Of a stretch of 41,472 nucleotides of DNA, positions 1-8,145 are shown piece after piece. The notes below the pieces were generated by a model. It was not told the DNA's origin. It did not search any database and worked only from the letters and a program-made list of their open reading frames with translations. This DNA comes from Chloroflexota bacterium (GTDB lineage: Bacteria > Chloroflexota > Limnocylindria > Limnocylindrales > CSP1-4). Location: contig VBEC01000018.1 of NCBI GenBank assembly GCA_005883615.1, positions 1 through 41,472 of the forward strand. Reading direction: 5' to 3'. Positions within the stretch are counted from its first letter, which is position 1, and each line of letters starts with the position of its first letter. A program made the translations under genes and the position numbers.

Positions 1-450
1 CTGGGCGCAAGGATAGTGGGCGGGGCATATGTCGAGGGCTGGGGCCTCTACTCGGAGCGGCTGGCCGACGAGATGGGGCTCTTCCGCTCGGAGGCCGAGC
101 GGTTCGGCATGCTCGACGCGCAGGCCTGGCGCGCCGCTCGGCTCGTCGTCGACTCCGGGATGCACGGGCTGCGCTGGGATCGCCAGCGATCGATCGATTT
201 CCTGCTCAATGTGGGCCTGTCCGAAACCGATGCGGTTATCGAGACGGACCGCTACATCGCGTGGCCCGGCCAGGCGCTCACCTACAAGCTGGGGCAGCGC
301 GAAATCGAACGATTGCGCGCTCAGATCGAGGCTCGGGACGGAGGCATGTTCGATCTGCGGGAATTCCACGACCAGGTGCTTGGCCATGGGTCCCTGCCGC
401 TCGCGACGCTCGCCCGCGAACTTCCGACATGGGTCGCAACCGCCGCCTGA
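1..450 (+). CDS. DUF885 family protein, C-terminal part
   Basis: The frame is open from the first base, so the gene starts outside the window; about 149 C-terminal residues are visible. The stretch GGAYVEGWGLYSERLADEM matches the strongly conserved AYxEGWxLYxE block of DUF885 proteins, which are predicted zinc-dependent carboxypeptidase-like enzymes of usually 550-600 residues. The later part (YIAWPGQALTYKLGQREI) also matches the conserved family end, in which a helix leads to a G-x-GxLPL segment (here GHGSLPL). The metal-binding HExxH-like region would lie upstream and cannot be checked. The family is clear; the substrate is unknown. Downstream is a 219-bp gap before the aminotransferase. 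Confidence 0.85.
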   Translation: MGARIVGGAYVEGWGLYSERLADEMGLFRSEAERFGMLDAQAWRAARLVVDSGMHGLRWDRQRSIDFLLNVGLSETDAVIETDRYIAWPGQALTYKLGQREIERLRAQIEARDGGMFDLREFHDQVLGHGSLPLATLARELPTWVATAA

Positions 451-660
451 CCTGACGCGCGTCTCGACGCATCGCGTTCGCCGGGTGCGCATGCGCACCG
501 TCATTCGTGGCCCCCGGGTGCTTCTGCGACGAATATCGAATTGACGGCTCCGGACCGCGTATGCCACCATCGGCCTCGGGCCGTTCCGCCCCGCGCAACA
601 CCGACGTCAGCCGCCCGCCGCCCGCCGCGCGCCGGCCCTGGCCCACCGATCACCGAGACC

Positions 661-665
661 GGAGG
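661..665 (+). promoter_or_regulatory. Ribosome binding site for the aminotransferase
   Basis: GGAGG lies 4 bases before the ATG at 670 and decides this start over an in-frame CTG/GTG-type extension reaching back to 541, which lacks such a site and encodes a low-complexity Pro/Arg/Ala-rich peptide. Confidence 0.7.
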
Positions 666-669
666 AATC

Positions 670-2070
670 ATGACGACTCGACCCGTCGCGCCACCCGCGG
701 CGGTCCTGCAGCGCAAGCGCCAGTCCGAAATGTACGCGCGGGCGCGGCAGACGTTGCCCGGCGGCACCGACTCGAATTTCCGGGCGTGGGGCGACGACAC
801 GGTCTACGTCGAGCGCGGCAAGGGCGGGCTCGTCTGGGACCTTGACGGCAACGAATACATCGACCTGCGCATGGGCTACGGGCCGGTGATCCTGGGCCAC
901 GCCGACGAACGCGTCGACGCCTACGTCAACGAGCGGATGCGACTGGGCGTCAGCTTCAGCCTGACCAGCGAGGACGAGGTCCAGGCCGGCGAGCTCGTGA
1001 AGGAGCTCAACCCCTGGCTTGGCAAGGTCCGCATGACCGTGTCCGGAACCGAAGCGACGATGCACGCGATGCGAGTGGCGCGCGCGTACACGGGGCGCAC
1101 CAAGATCGTGAAGTTCGAGGGCCAATACCACGGCGTCCACGACTACGCGCTGATCAGCGTGCTCCCCAACGATGTCGGCGAGCTCGGCGATCCGGACAAC
1201 CCGGTCGGTCTCGCGTGGGGCAGAGGCATCCCTCAGGCAGTGGCCGCCACGGTCATCCCGGCCCGCTACAACGAGATGGAGGTCTTGCGCCGCATCTTCG
1301 AGCGCGACGGGGCGGATATCGCGGCCATCATCGTCGAGCCCGTGCTCGGGAATGCGCAGGGCATCATGCCGCGGGCGGGCTTCCACGAGGCCATCCGCGC
1401 CCTCACGACCGAGTTCGGGGCCCTGCTGATCTACGACGAGGTCAAGACCGGTTTTCGGTTCGCCCGTGGAGGCGCGGCCGAGTACTTCGCCGTCACACCC
1501 GACCTGGCGACCTACGCCAAGGCGATGGGCAACGGCTATCCTGCCGCGGCCTTCGGCGGGACCAGCGAGGTCATGAGCGTCCTGCCCGACAAGGTCAGCC
1601 ACGGCGGCACCTATGCCGGTAACCGGGTGGCCGCGGCGGCCGCCGTGAAGACACTGACGATCCTCAGGGACACGGATGCACTCGCCACGGTGCACGCCAC
1701 CGGAAGGGCCGTCCAGGCAGGTCTGAAGACCGTGTTGGAGCCCCGCGGGCTCGCCTACATCTTCACCGGTCATCCGGCGATGTTCGGGATCATGTTCGCG
1801 GAAACCGTGCCGACCGAATACCGCGACTGGGCCGCGAGCGACCACGAGCTGTACGACGCGATCGCCGTCGGCATGCACGCCCGCGGCGCGATGCCCGAGC
1901 CCGATTCCCGTGAGCCATGGTTCATGTGCGAGGCGCATGCCCAGGGGGACATCGTCGATAGGGTCGTCTCGGCATTCGCCGATTCGTTGGACGCGGCGCT
2001 CGAAGCGCGAGCGCACGGCGAGACAGCCCGCGCAGTGCAGGGCGCGGCGGCCCACCCGACCGCTGGCTGA
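670..2070 (+). CDS. Class III PLP-dependent aminotransferase (glutamate-1-semialdehyde aminomutase-like)
   Basis: A 466-residue fold-type I PLP enzyme. The N-terminal block LPGGTDSNFRAWG and the WDLDGNEYIDLRMGYGPVILGH block are typical of the glutamate-1-semialdehyde aminomutase / class III aminotransferase group. Cofactor motifs include SGTEATMHAMRVAR, YDEVKTGFR (the Asp that contacts the pyridine nitrogen) and the Schiff-base Lys at about residue 284 in TYAKAMGNGYP. Length is normal. It is probably not the tetrapyrrole HemL itself: no heme genes are near and it is followed after 5 bases by an IclR regulator, which suggests a controlled catabolic or side-chain amino-acid role. Substrate unassigned. 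Confidence 0.85.
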   Translation: MTTRPVAPPAAVLQRKRQSEMYARARQTLPGGTDSNFRAWGDDTVYVERGKGGLVWDLDGNEYIDLRMGYGPVILGHADERVDAYVNERMRLGVSFSLTSEDEVQAGELVKELNPWLGKVRMTVSGTEATMHAMRVARAYTGRTKIVKFEGQYHGVHDYALISVLPNDVGELGDPDNPVGLAWGRGIPQAVAATVIPARYNEMEVLRRIFERDGADIAAIIVEPVLGNAQGIMPRAGFHEAIRALTTEFGALLIYDEVKTGFRFARGGAAEYFAVTPDLATYAKAMGNGYPAAAFGGTSEVMSVLPDKVSHGGTYAGNRVAAAAAVKTLTILRDTDALATVHATGRAVQAGLKTVLEPRGLAYIFTGHPAMFGIMFAETVPTEYRDWAASDHELYDAIAVGMHARGAMPEPDSREPWFMCEAHAQGDIVDRVVSAFADSLDAALEARAHGETARAVQGAAAHPTAG

Positions 2071-2075
2071 TCGGG

Positions 2076-2852
2076 ATGGCCATCGCCGTCGAAGGGAACG
2101 CCGTTCGTTCGGTCGACCGGGCGGCGTCCCTGCTGCTGGCCCTCGGGGAGTGCCAGGGCGCGACGGGCGTCACCGAGCTTGCCCGGCGGTTGGGCCTCCA
2201 CAAGTCGACGGCATCGCGCCTGCTCGCGACGCTGCAGCGCCGAGGGCTGGTGGAGCAGGACGACGAATCGGGCAAGTACCGCCTTGGGATGGTCGTAATC
2301 CGCCTCGCAGAACGCGCCGAGCGCAGCCTCGACCTGCGCCGCCTGGCGATGCCCGATCTCGAACGCCTCGCCCGATTGACCCGCGAGACCGCCAGCCTCG
2401 CCATCCTCGATGGGGACCAGGCGTTGACCGTTGCCCAGGCGGATGGGCCGAATCTCATCGCAGTGGGTGACTGGACCGGCCGCGCAACCCCGCTGCACGG
2501 TGTTGCTGCGGGCAAGGTTCTCCTTGCCGCAATGGCCGAGCGGGACGTTCTGCGCATCGTGCGCGCGGGCTTGATCCCGCACACGGAGCGGACCCTGGTC
2601 AGGCTCGAGCCGCTTCTCGAAGAGCTGGCGCGTGTTCGGCGCCGGGGTTATGTGGCCTCCATCGGCGAGTTCGAGACGGGCATGAATGAGCTGGCGGCTC
2701 CTGTTTTCGACGCGCGGGGTTCGGTCGTTGGCGCCGTCGAAGTCCGCGGAGCCGCCTTCCGCATCCCGCCCAAGCGAATCCCCGAGCTTGCGAGGCAGGT
2801 CCGCGAGACCGCGTCGGCGATCTCCAGGCGCCTGGGTGGCGTCGACGCGTAA
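2076..2852 (+). CDS. IclR family transcriptional regulator
   Basis: 258 residues. The N-terminal winged helix-turn-helix (about residues 8-70) contains SVDRAASLLLALGE and TELARRLGLHKSTASRLLATL, the classic IclR DNA-binding pattern. The C-terminal effector domain (about 80-250) carries LHGVAAGKVLLAAM and the GYVASIGEFETGMNELAAPVFD segment, where the family usually has an effector-contacting region before the conserved A-P-V/I. It starts 5 bases after the aminotransferase stop with no strong ribosome site, so translational coupling is likely. IclR proteins often control the adjacent catabolic gene; here the aminotransferase is the natural target (inference). Confidence 0.92.
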   Translation: MAIAVEGNAVRSVDRAASLLLALGECQGATGVTELARRLGLHKSTASRLLATLQRRGLVEQDDESGKYRLGMVVIRLAERAERSLDLRRLAMPDLERLARLTRETASLAILDGDQALTVAQADGPNLIAVGDWTGRATPLHGVAAGKVLLAAMAERDVLRIVRAGLIPHTERTLVRLEPLLEELARVRRRGYVASIGEFETGMNELAAPVFDARGSVVGAVEVRGAAFRIPPKRIPELARQVRETASAISRRLGGVDA

Positions 2853-3191
2853 GCCACTCTGGGGCGGTGCCCGCGAACGCTCAGATCGATCGCATGGCGG
2901 TTTGCCCCACTTACGCACCGACTGCGTAGTGCGTCGCTCGGCGAGGCGTGGCCGGTCCGGCGCGACCTCTGATTCGCCCGGCGCTCGATCGCCACGGGAT
3001 CATTTCCCGCCGATTCGCCGCCGCTTCGCGCGCCTTAGCTCGATACCACGCAACCCCTGCGTATCTGGCGAACCTTGAGAAGCCGGGCTGCCAAAGGCCT
3101 CCAGCGGGTCAGCTGAAGGCCTCCAGCGGGTCCGCGCGGGTGCTGCATTTCGGAGCGCGACCGCGATCCCCGGCAGGCTAGGCTATCGGCC
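2853..3191. other. Intergenic region between iclR-type gene and mscS-type gene
   Basis: 339 bases with no convincing gene; the reading frames here are Arg/Ser/Pro-rich and match nothing I recognise. The only clear structure is a 17-base direct repeat listed separately. The mscS promoter should lie near its end, but I cannot pick a reliable -10/-35 pair. Confidence 0.6.
3094..3132. repeat. 17-bp direct repeat, two copies
   Basis: AAGGCCTCCAGCGGGTC occurs at 3094-3110 and again at 3116-3132, a 22-base spacing (two helical turns), about 60 bases before the mscS-type start. This could be a pair of regulator sites or a simple duplication. Confidence 0.75.
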
Positions 3192-4142
3192 ATGCCCGAC
3201 TTCACAAGGGGACCTTGGCGCGACGTCCTGATGACGATCGGTCAGATCACCCTCGTCATCGTCGTGGCGCTCGTCGCGCTGCGCCTCGCGCGGGTATTCG
3301 TGCACGGCATCGTCAAGGCGCTCATGGAGCGCGAGGCGACCGAAGGCACGGCCCAGGAGCTCTCGGCGATCGAGGTCAAGAAGCGGATCGACACGATCGA
3401 AACGCTCGGCGTCAACGTCTTCCGTTTCCTGATCGTCGCGATCGCCTTGCTCATCGTCCTGGACAAACTGGGCGAGAACATCGGACCGGCGGTTGCGGGC
3501 CTCGGCATTGCCGGCATCGCCATCGGCTTCGGCGCCCAGAGCCTCGTGAAGGACTACCTCAACGGGGCCTTGATCCTGATCGAGAACCAGTTCTCGAAGG
3601 GCGACGTCGTGCGCATCGCCGGCGTGAGCGGAACGGTGGAGGACTTCAGTCTCCGGCGCACGACGCTGCGCGATCTGGACGGCACGGTCCACACGGTCCC
3701 CAACGGCGAGATCGGCGTGGCCTCGAACCTGACGCGAGTCTGGGCACGTGTGAACCAGGACGTGACAGTGGCCTACGGGACCGACATCGACAAAGCCATC
3801 GAAGTGGTCGACTCGGTCGGCAAGGCGTTGGCGGAGGACCCGGTGTGGAAGCGCCGAATCCTCGAGCCACCCCGGGTCGAGCGAGTTGAGGCGCTGGGCG
3901 AGTACGGCGTGACGCTCAAGGTGCTCGGCACGGTCCGGGCAACCGAGCGGTGGAACGCCGCGGGCGAGCTGCGCAAGCGACTCCTCTCCGCTTTTCACGA
4001 AAAAGGCATCGAAATTCCGAGTCCGCAACGCGTCGTTCTGCAGCGCCAGGCGGCCGCCGACGCTGGAGCCCAACTGCCGGGTGGGGCCGGCTCGGCCACG
4101 GCGGCACCCACCGAAGACGAGCTGGCCCAGGGGACCGAATAG
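3192..4142 (+). CDS. MscS family mechanosensitive channel
   Basis: 316 residues. Three hydrophobic segments are visible: about residues 12-32, 76-93 and the pore-lining third helix about 97-130, which holds the Gly/Ala-rich AVAGLGIAGIAIGFGAQSLV followed by KDYLNGALILIENQF, the signature of MscS. A beta domain follows (GDVVRIAGVSGTVEDFSLRR and TVPNGEI), then a C-terminal alpha/beta vestibule domain to about residue 280 and a disordered Ala/Gly tail. It is a small-type channel that releases solutes on hypo-osmotic shock. It stands alone with its own upstream gap. The ATG start has only a weak ribosome site; no better in-frame start is visible. Confidence 0.93.
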   Translation: MPDFTRGPWRDVLMTIGQITLVIVVALVALRLARVFVHGIVKALMEREATEGTAQELSAIEVKKRIDTIETLGVNVFRFLIVAIALLIVLDKLGENIGPAVAGLGIAGIAIGFGAQSLVKDYLNGALILIENQFSKGDVVRIAGVSGTVEDFSLRRTTLRDLDGTVHTVPNGEIGVASNLTRVWARVNQDVTVAYGTDIDKAIEVVDSVGKALAEDPVWKRRILEPPRVERVEALGEYGVTLKVLGTVRATERWNAAGELRKRLLSAFHEKGIEIPSPQRVVLQRQAAADAGAQLPGGAGSATAAPTEDELAQGTE

Positions 4143-4225
4143 CCGGAACGGGCGCGAGGCACACGAGCGACCAGGCCGCCCCGGACTTCGGCACGGGTAG
4201 AATTGCCGGGCGTCGATGGAAAGGC

Positions 4226-4231
4226 AGGAGG
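4226..4231 (+). promoter_or_regulatory. Ribosome binding site deciding the acs start
   Basis: AGGAGG sits 8 bases before GTG 4240. The in-frame ATG at 4216 lies upstream of this site and has none of its own, so GTG 4240 is the better start. Confidence 0.75.
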
Positions 4232-4239
4232 TGCCACGC

Positions 4240-6213
4240 GTGACCGTCGAATCCTCGTCCGAGTCGCAGGACGCGATCGAGAACCTGTTCGACGAGCGCC
4301 GCACGTTCCCGCCCGATCCGGCTTTCGTAGCGCAGGCAAACGCCAAGCCGGACCTGTACGAAGTGGCGGAGCGCGACTTCGAGGGGTTCTGGGCCCGCAT
4401 CGCCCGCGAGCGTGTCGATTGGACGAAGCCATTCGAGAAGACCCTCGAATGGGATCTCCCGTTCGCGAAGTGGTTCCTCGGTGGCCAGCTCAACATCGCC
4501 GAAAACTGCGTGGACCGCCACGTTCGCAACGGGCTTGGCCACAAGGTGGCCTACCACTGGATCGGCGAACCGGGCGACACGCGGACGATCACCTACGCGG
4601 ATCTCTTGCGGGACGTCCAGAAGGCTGCCAACGCGCTCAAGGAGCTCGGTGTCAAGCTGGGCGATCGCGTGGCGATCTATATGCCGATGATCCCCGAGTT
4701 GCCGATCGCGATGCTCGCCTGCGCCCGGCTCGGGGCCGCCCACACGGTGGTCTTCGGCGGCTTTTCGGCCGAGGCCCTTGCCGGCCGGATCAACGACGCC
4801 GAGGCGAAGGTCCTGATCACCGCCGACGGCGGCTGGCGGAGGGGCAAGGCGACCCCCCTCAAGCCCGCGGCCGACGAGGCGATCGCCAGCGCTCCTTCGA
4901 TCGAGCATGTCCTGGTCGCGCGCCGGCTCGGCGACGCGGTCGATACGTCGATGACCGCGGGTCGCGACGTATGGTGGCCGGACATCGTGGACCGGCAGCC
5001 CGAGGCGTGCACGCCCGTGCCGGTCGACTCGGAGCAGCTCCTGTACCTGTTGTACACGTCGGGCACGACGGCGAAACCGAAGGGCATCGTCCACACCACC
5101 GCCGGTTATCTGGTAGGTACGAGCTACACCCACGAGATGATCTTCGACGTCAAGCCGGATGACGTGTATTGGTGCGCCGCGGACATCGGCTGGGTGACCG
5201 GCCATTCGTACATCGTCTACGGGCCGCTGGCGAACGCGACGACCGGGGTCATGTACGAGGGCACCCCGGACACCCCGGCCTGGGATCGCTGGTGGCAGAT
5301 CGTGGAGGACTACAAGGTCACGATCCTGTACTGCGCCCCGACCGCCATCCGCGCCTTCATGAAGCAAGGCGAGGAGTATCCGACAAGGCACGATCTGAGC
5401 TCACTGCGCCTTCTCGGATCCGTGGGCGAGCCCATCAATCCCGAGGCGTGGCTGTGGTATCAGGAATACATCGGCCGCGGCAGGACTCCGATCGTGGACA
5501 CGTGGTGGCAGACCGAGACGGGCATGATCCTGATCACCCCGCTGCCGGGGGTGACGACGACCAAGCCGGGCAGTGCCACGTTCCCGTTTCCGGGTATCGA
5601 GGCGGACATCGTGGACAACGCGGGCAAATCGGTGCCGCGGGGCGGAGGGGGCTACCTGGTCCTCAAGCGGCCGTGGCCGGCGATGCTGCGCGGCATCTAC
5701 GGGGATCCGGAGCGATACAAGGAGACGTACTGGAGCCGTTTCCCGGGCATGTATTTCGCGGGCGATGGCGCCAAGCGCGACCAGGACGGCTACTTCTGGC
5801 TGCTCGGCAGGGTGGACGATGTGATGAACGTCGCCGGCCACCGCATCAGCACGATCGAAGTCGAGTCGGCGCTGGTCGATCACAAGAAGGTGGCCGAGGC
5901 GGCAGTCGTCGGCAAGAACGACCCCGTGACGGGTCAGGCGATCTTCGCCTTCGTCATCCTGAGAGCAGGGGTCGAGCCATCCGATGCGCTAGGCGTCGAG
6001 CTTCGGGAGCACGTCGCGAAAGTCATCAGCCCGATCGCCCGGCCGAAGTTCCTCATGTTCACACCCGACCTGCCGAAGACGCGCTCGGGGAAGATCATGC
6101 GCCGACTGCTCCGAGACATCGCCGAGGGCCGAACGCTGGGCGACACGACGACCCTCGCCGACAGCGGCGTGGTCGAGTCCATCCGGGAGAATTCCGGCGC
6201 TGCCGAGGAGTAG
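4240..6213 (+). CDS. acs: Acetyl-CoA synthetase (AMP-forming)
   Basis: 657 residues from GTG 4240, the usual Acs length. It makes acetyl-CoA from acetate, ATP and CoA through acetyl-AMP. Visible motifs: the N-terminal ACS segment with [21 protein letters not shown]; the ATP-binding loop [12 protein letters not shown] near residue 272; the conserved WWQTETG near 421, which lines the acyl pocket and favours acetate; and the C-terminal SGKIMRR whose Lys, about residue 618, is the catalytic lysine that protein acetyltransferases switch off in this family. All hallmark residues look intact. The next gene starts 3 bases after the stop, so the two are probably co-translated. Confidence 0.95.
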   Translation: MTVESSSESQDAIENLFDERRTFPPDPAFVAQANAKPDLYEVAERDFEGFWARIARERVDWTKPFEKTLEWDLPFAKWFLGGQLNIAENCVDRHVRNGLGHKVAYHWIGEPGDTRTITYADLLRDVQKAANALKELGVKLGDRVAIYMPMIPELPIAMLACARLGAAHTVVFGGFSAEALAGRINDAEAKVLITADGGWRRGKATPLKPAADEAIASAPSIEHVLVARRLGDAVDTSMTAGRDVWWPDIVDRQPEACTPVPVDSEQLLYLLYTSGTTAKPKGIVHTTAGYLVGTSYTHEMIFDVKPDDVYWCAADIGWVTGHSYIVYGPLANATTGVMYEGTPDTPAWDRWWQIVEDYKVTILYCAPTAIRAFMKQGEEYPTRHDLSSLRLLGSVGEPINPEAWLWYQEYIGRGRTPIVDTWWQTETGMILITPLPGVTTTKPGSATFPFPGIEADIVDNAGKSVPRGGGGYLVLKRPWPAMLRGIYGDPERYKETYWSRFPGMYFAGDGAKRDQDGYFWLLGRVDDVMNVAGHRISTIEVESALVDHKKVAEAAVVGKNDPVTGQAIFAFVILRAGVEPSDALGVELREHVAKVISPIARPKFLMFTPDLPKTRSGKIMRRLLRDIAEGRTLGDTTTLADSGVVESIRENSGAAEE

Positions 6214-6216
6214 GGA

Positions 6217-6873
6217 GTGCCTTTCGACTTCCTTCGGCGCGGGAAATCCCAGCGAGACGCGAAGCCAGCCGATGCCGCCAGAGGCCGCGGGCGGTCCTAT
6301 GCGGCGCGCGGGGTCGCCTTCGACGGGTTGACCGAGGAGTGGCGCCTTACGGGCCTCATGCAGATCGAGGGCCGGTTGTCGGATGCGCTCAACAAGCGCC
6401 AGAGCGTGCCGATCGCCGACGTACGCTGGGCGCCGATCGACGGATCGTCCCCCCTGACCGAGGCGCCCGGGCTCAAGAGCATGGATCCCTACGACCTGAT
6501 CATCGTGCTCGCCGGCGAAGACTCACAGCCGCCCCTCACCGAGGAGGAACGGCAGGCCCACAAGATCCACAAGATCGCCTACGACGTGGCTCTCGAGGTG
6601 CCGCCATTCCGGATCATCGGTACCGTCTACCTGCATCCCGGATCCGAGCCGGAGCGGCTGCTCGACCGGGCCACGGAGATGTTCCTGCCCGTGACGGATG
6701 CGGTTGCGCTGCTCGGCGAGCGGTCGGTCGGCAACCCGGAGGTCGACACCGTGCTCGTCAACCGCTTCTACCTGCGAGGCGTGACCCAGGTGGACAAGCG
6801 CACCCGCGAGCCGGCTCCCAAGTTGCCCGGCCAGCCCCTTGGCGGGATCAGCTGGCAGGACCGCTCGCGCTAG
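6217..6873 (+). CDS. Conserved-looking protein of unknown function, coupled to acs
   Basis: 218 residues from a GTG start 3 bases after the acs stop; the acs tail itself supplies GAGGAG/GGAG as ribosome site. The first 30 residues are basic and flexible. The rest is a globular alpha/beta protein with segments such as EWRLTGLMQIEGRLSDALNK, PYDLIIVLAGED and PPFRIIGTVYLHPGSEPE; no transmembrane segment or signal peptide. I do not recognise a family. The beta-rich segments around VYLHPG recall small sensor or scaffold domains, but this is not enough for a function. The gene runs tail-to-tail into the ATPase gene with only 4 bases between stops and no terminator between. Confidence 0.75.
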   Translation: MPFDFLRRGKSQRDAKPADAARGRGRSYAARGVAFDGLTEEWRLTGLMQIEGRLSDALNKRQSVPIADVRWAPIDGSSPLTEAPGLKSMDPYDLIIVLAGEDSQPPLTEEERQAHKIHKIAYDVALEVPPFRIIGTVYLHPGSEPERLLDRATEMFLPVTDAVALLGERSVGNPEVDTVLVNRFYLRGVTQVDKRTREPAPKLPGQPLGGISWQDRSR

Positions 6874-6877
6874 ATCC

Positions 6878-8116
6878 TCAGGCTCGGACGGGCTCCTTGG
6901 CGCGCCCGAAGAGGCCGCGCATGGGCGCCGTCGCGGCAGCACTGGCCGGAGCATTGGGCGCCATCACCCGGTTTGCGAGGGCTTCGAAATCCTCGCTGAT
7001 CTTTTCCTTGGGGAAGCGCTCGATGACGGTTCGGCCCTCGTTCGCCGCCCGTACGAACAGAAGGCCTCCGGATCGGATCAGGGCCAGCGCGGGCATGCCA
7101 ACGGTGCGCTCCATGTCGGTGACCGAGACGCCGCTGTTGGCGCGGTTGATGACCATGGCCATGCGCTCGCGGACTCCCATCTCGGCCGCCACGTCGCGGA
7201 ACTGCAGGGCGGCGCGGAGTGCGGGGACGTCCGGGGTGACAGGCACGATGATCTGGTCGGCTTCGCGGAAGATTGCCTGGTTGAGCGGCCCGTATGACGG
7301 GTGCAAGTCGATGATGATGTAGTCGAACGCCCGTCGGGAGAGGTTGATTGCCTGGGCGACTCGCTCGGGATCCAGGTCGTCCATATGGAGCGGGTCCGAG
7401 GTCACATCGACGACCCTGATCCCGGACGGGTGCGCGGCGGCGATGTCGAACAGCGTCTCGGCGTCGCCACCTTCTGCCTCGTCCCGCCATGAGTCGGCGA
7501 GCGTCCGGACCTGTTCCAGCCCGAGCGATGAGCTGACGTGGCCCGTCACCGTGTCGGCGTCGATCAGCAGGACGCGCTGGTCCTTGCGAAGCTGCAGCGC
7601 CGCGGCCAGGTTGGTCGCGACGGTCGTCTTGCCGACGCCGCCCTTCGGGTTGAAGACGGCAATGACGCTTGCCCGGCGCGACCAGTCGCCGAGGTCTGGT
7701 CCACCGTTCTTGAGAATGACGCCGCTGCCATCGTCAACTGTCTGCGAGCGGATGCACATCGCCTCGACGCGCCAGCGCAGCGACTCCGCCGAGTACGGCC
7801 GGGTGAAGTATTCGTCGTTGATCGAGGTTCGCGTGACGTTGGCCGTGAGGCGGTCCAACGTTCGCGGCGATACCACCATCAACGCGGGGATCGAGCGGTC
7901 GCCGTCGTGCAGCACCGAGTAGTACTCGAGCGACGTGTCGAAGTCACCCTCGCCGTCCAGCACGGCGACCGCCACGTTCCGACGGGAGGACAGGAGACTC
8001 TCGAGCTCGTCGGCGTTGTGCACGCCAAGCGCCTCGAAGCCCGCCTCACGGAGCTCCGTGCTGACGGGCGCCATCTCCTCGGGCGGGAGTGCGATGACTA
8101 CGGCCTGGCGACTCAT
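6878..8116 (-). CDS. CpaE/MinD-like P-loop ATPase with N-terminal receiver-like domain
   Basis: 412 residues. Residues 4-120 resemble a response-regulator receiver (VVIALPPEE start, Asp54 in VAVLDGEG, VVSPRT, then YFTRPYSAESL), but it lacks the usual acidic pair, so it is probably a pseudo-receiver as in CpaE. Residues about 151-395 are a ParA/MinD-type ATPase: deviant Walker A KGGVGKTT at 158-165, LLIDADTVTG switch I and YIIIDLHPSYGPLNQA Walker B. CpaE proteins place Tad pilus or secretion machinery at poles; no other Tad gene is present here. It lies 29 bases after the coiled-coil gene, its likely partner. Basic C-terminal tail (GLFGRAKEPVRA). Confidence 0.85.
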   Translation of the reverse strand: MSRQAVVIALPPEEMAPVSTELREAGFEALGVHNADELESLLSSRRNVAVAVLDGEGDFDTSLEYYSVLHDGDRSIPALMVVSPRTLDRLTANVTRTSINDEYFTRPYSAESLRWRVEAMCIRSQTVDDGSGVILKNGGPDLGDWSRRASVIAVFNPKGGVGKTTVATNLAAALQLRKDQRVLLIDADTVTGHVSSSLGLEQVRTLADSWRDEAEGGDAETLFDIAAAHPSGIRVVDVTSDPLHMDDLDPERVAQAINLSRRAFDYIIIDLHPSYGPLNQAIFREADQIIVPVTPDVPALRAALQFRDVAAEMGVRERMAMVINRANSGVSVTDMERTVGMPALALIRSGGLLFVRAANEGRTVIERFPKEKISEDFEALANRVMAPNAPASAAATAPMRGLFGRAKEPVRA

Positions 8117-8145
8117 TTCACATGCTTCCTGTTGTTGCGGGTCGG

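Noticed and set aside
607-2055. Long minus-strand frame opposite the class III aminotransferase
   Set aside because: It mirrors the codon pattern of a well-supported plus-strand gene, has no recognisable motif and is His/Val/Asp-biased, as expected for the antisense of a high-GC gene.
5169-7322. 717-codon plus-strand frame over acs and the ATPase gene
   Set aside because: It crosses acs in another frame and the ATPase gene antisense; no motif, heavy Arg bias.
6878-8116. Tad pilus locus
   Set aside because: Only the CpaE-like ATPase is present; cpaF, tadB/C, rcp and pilin genes are not in the window.
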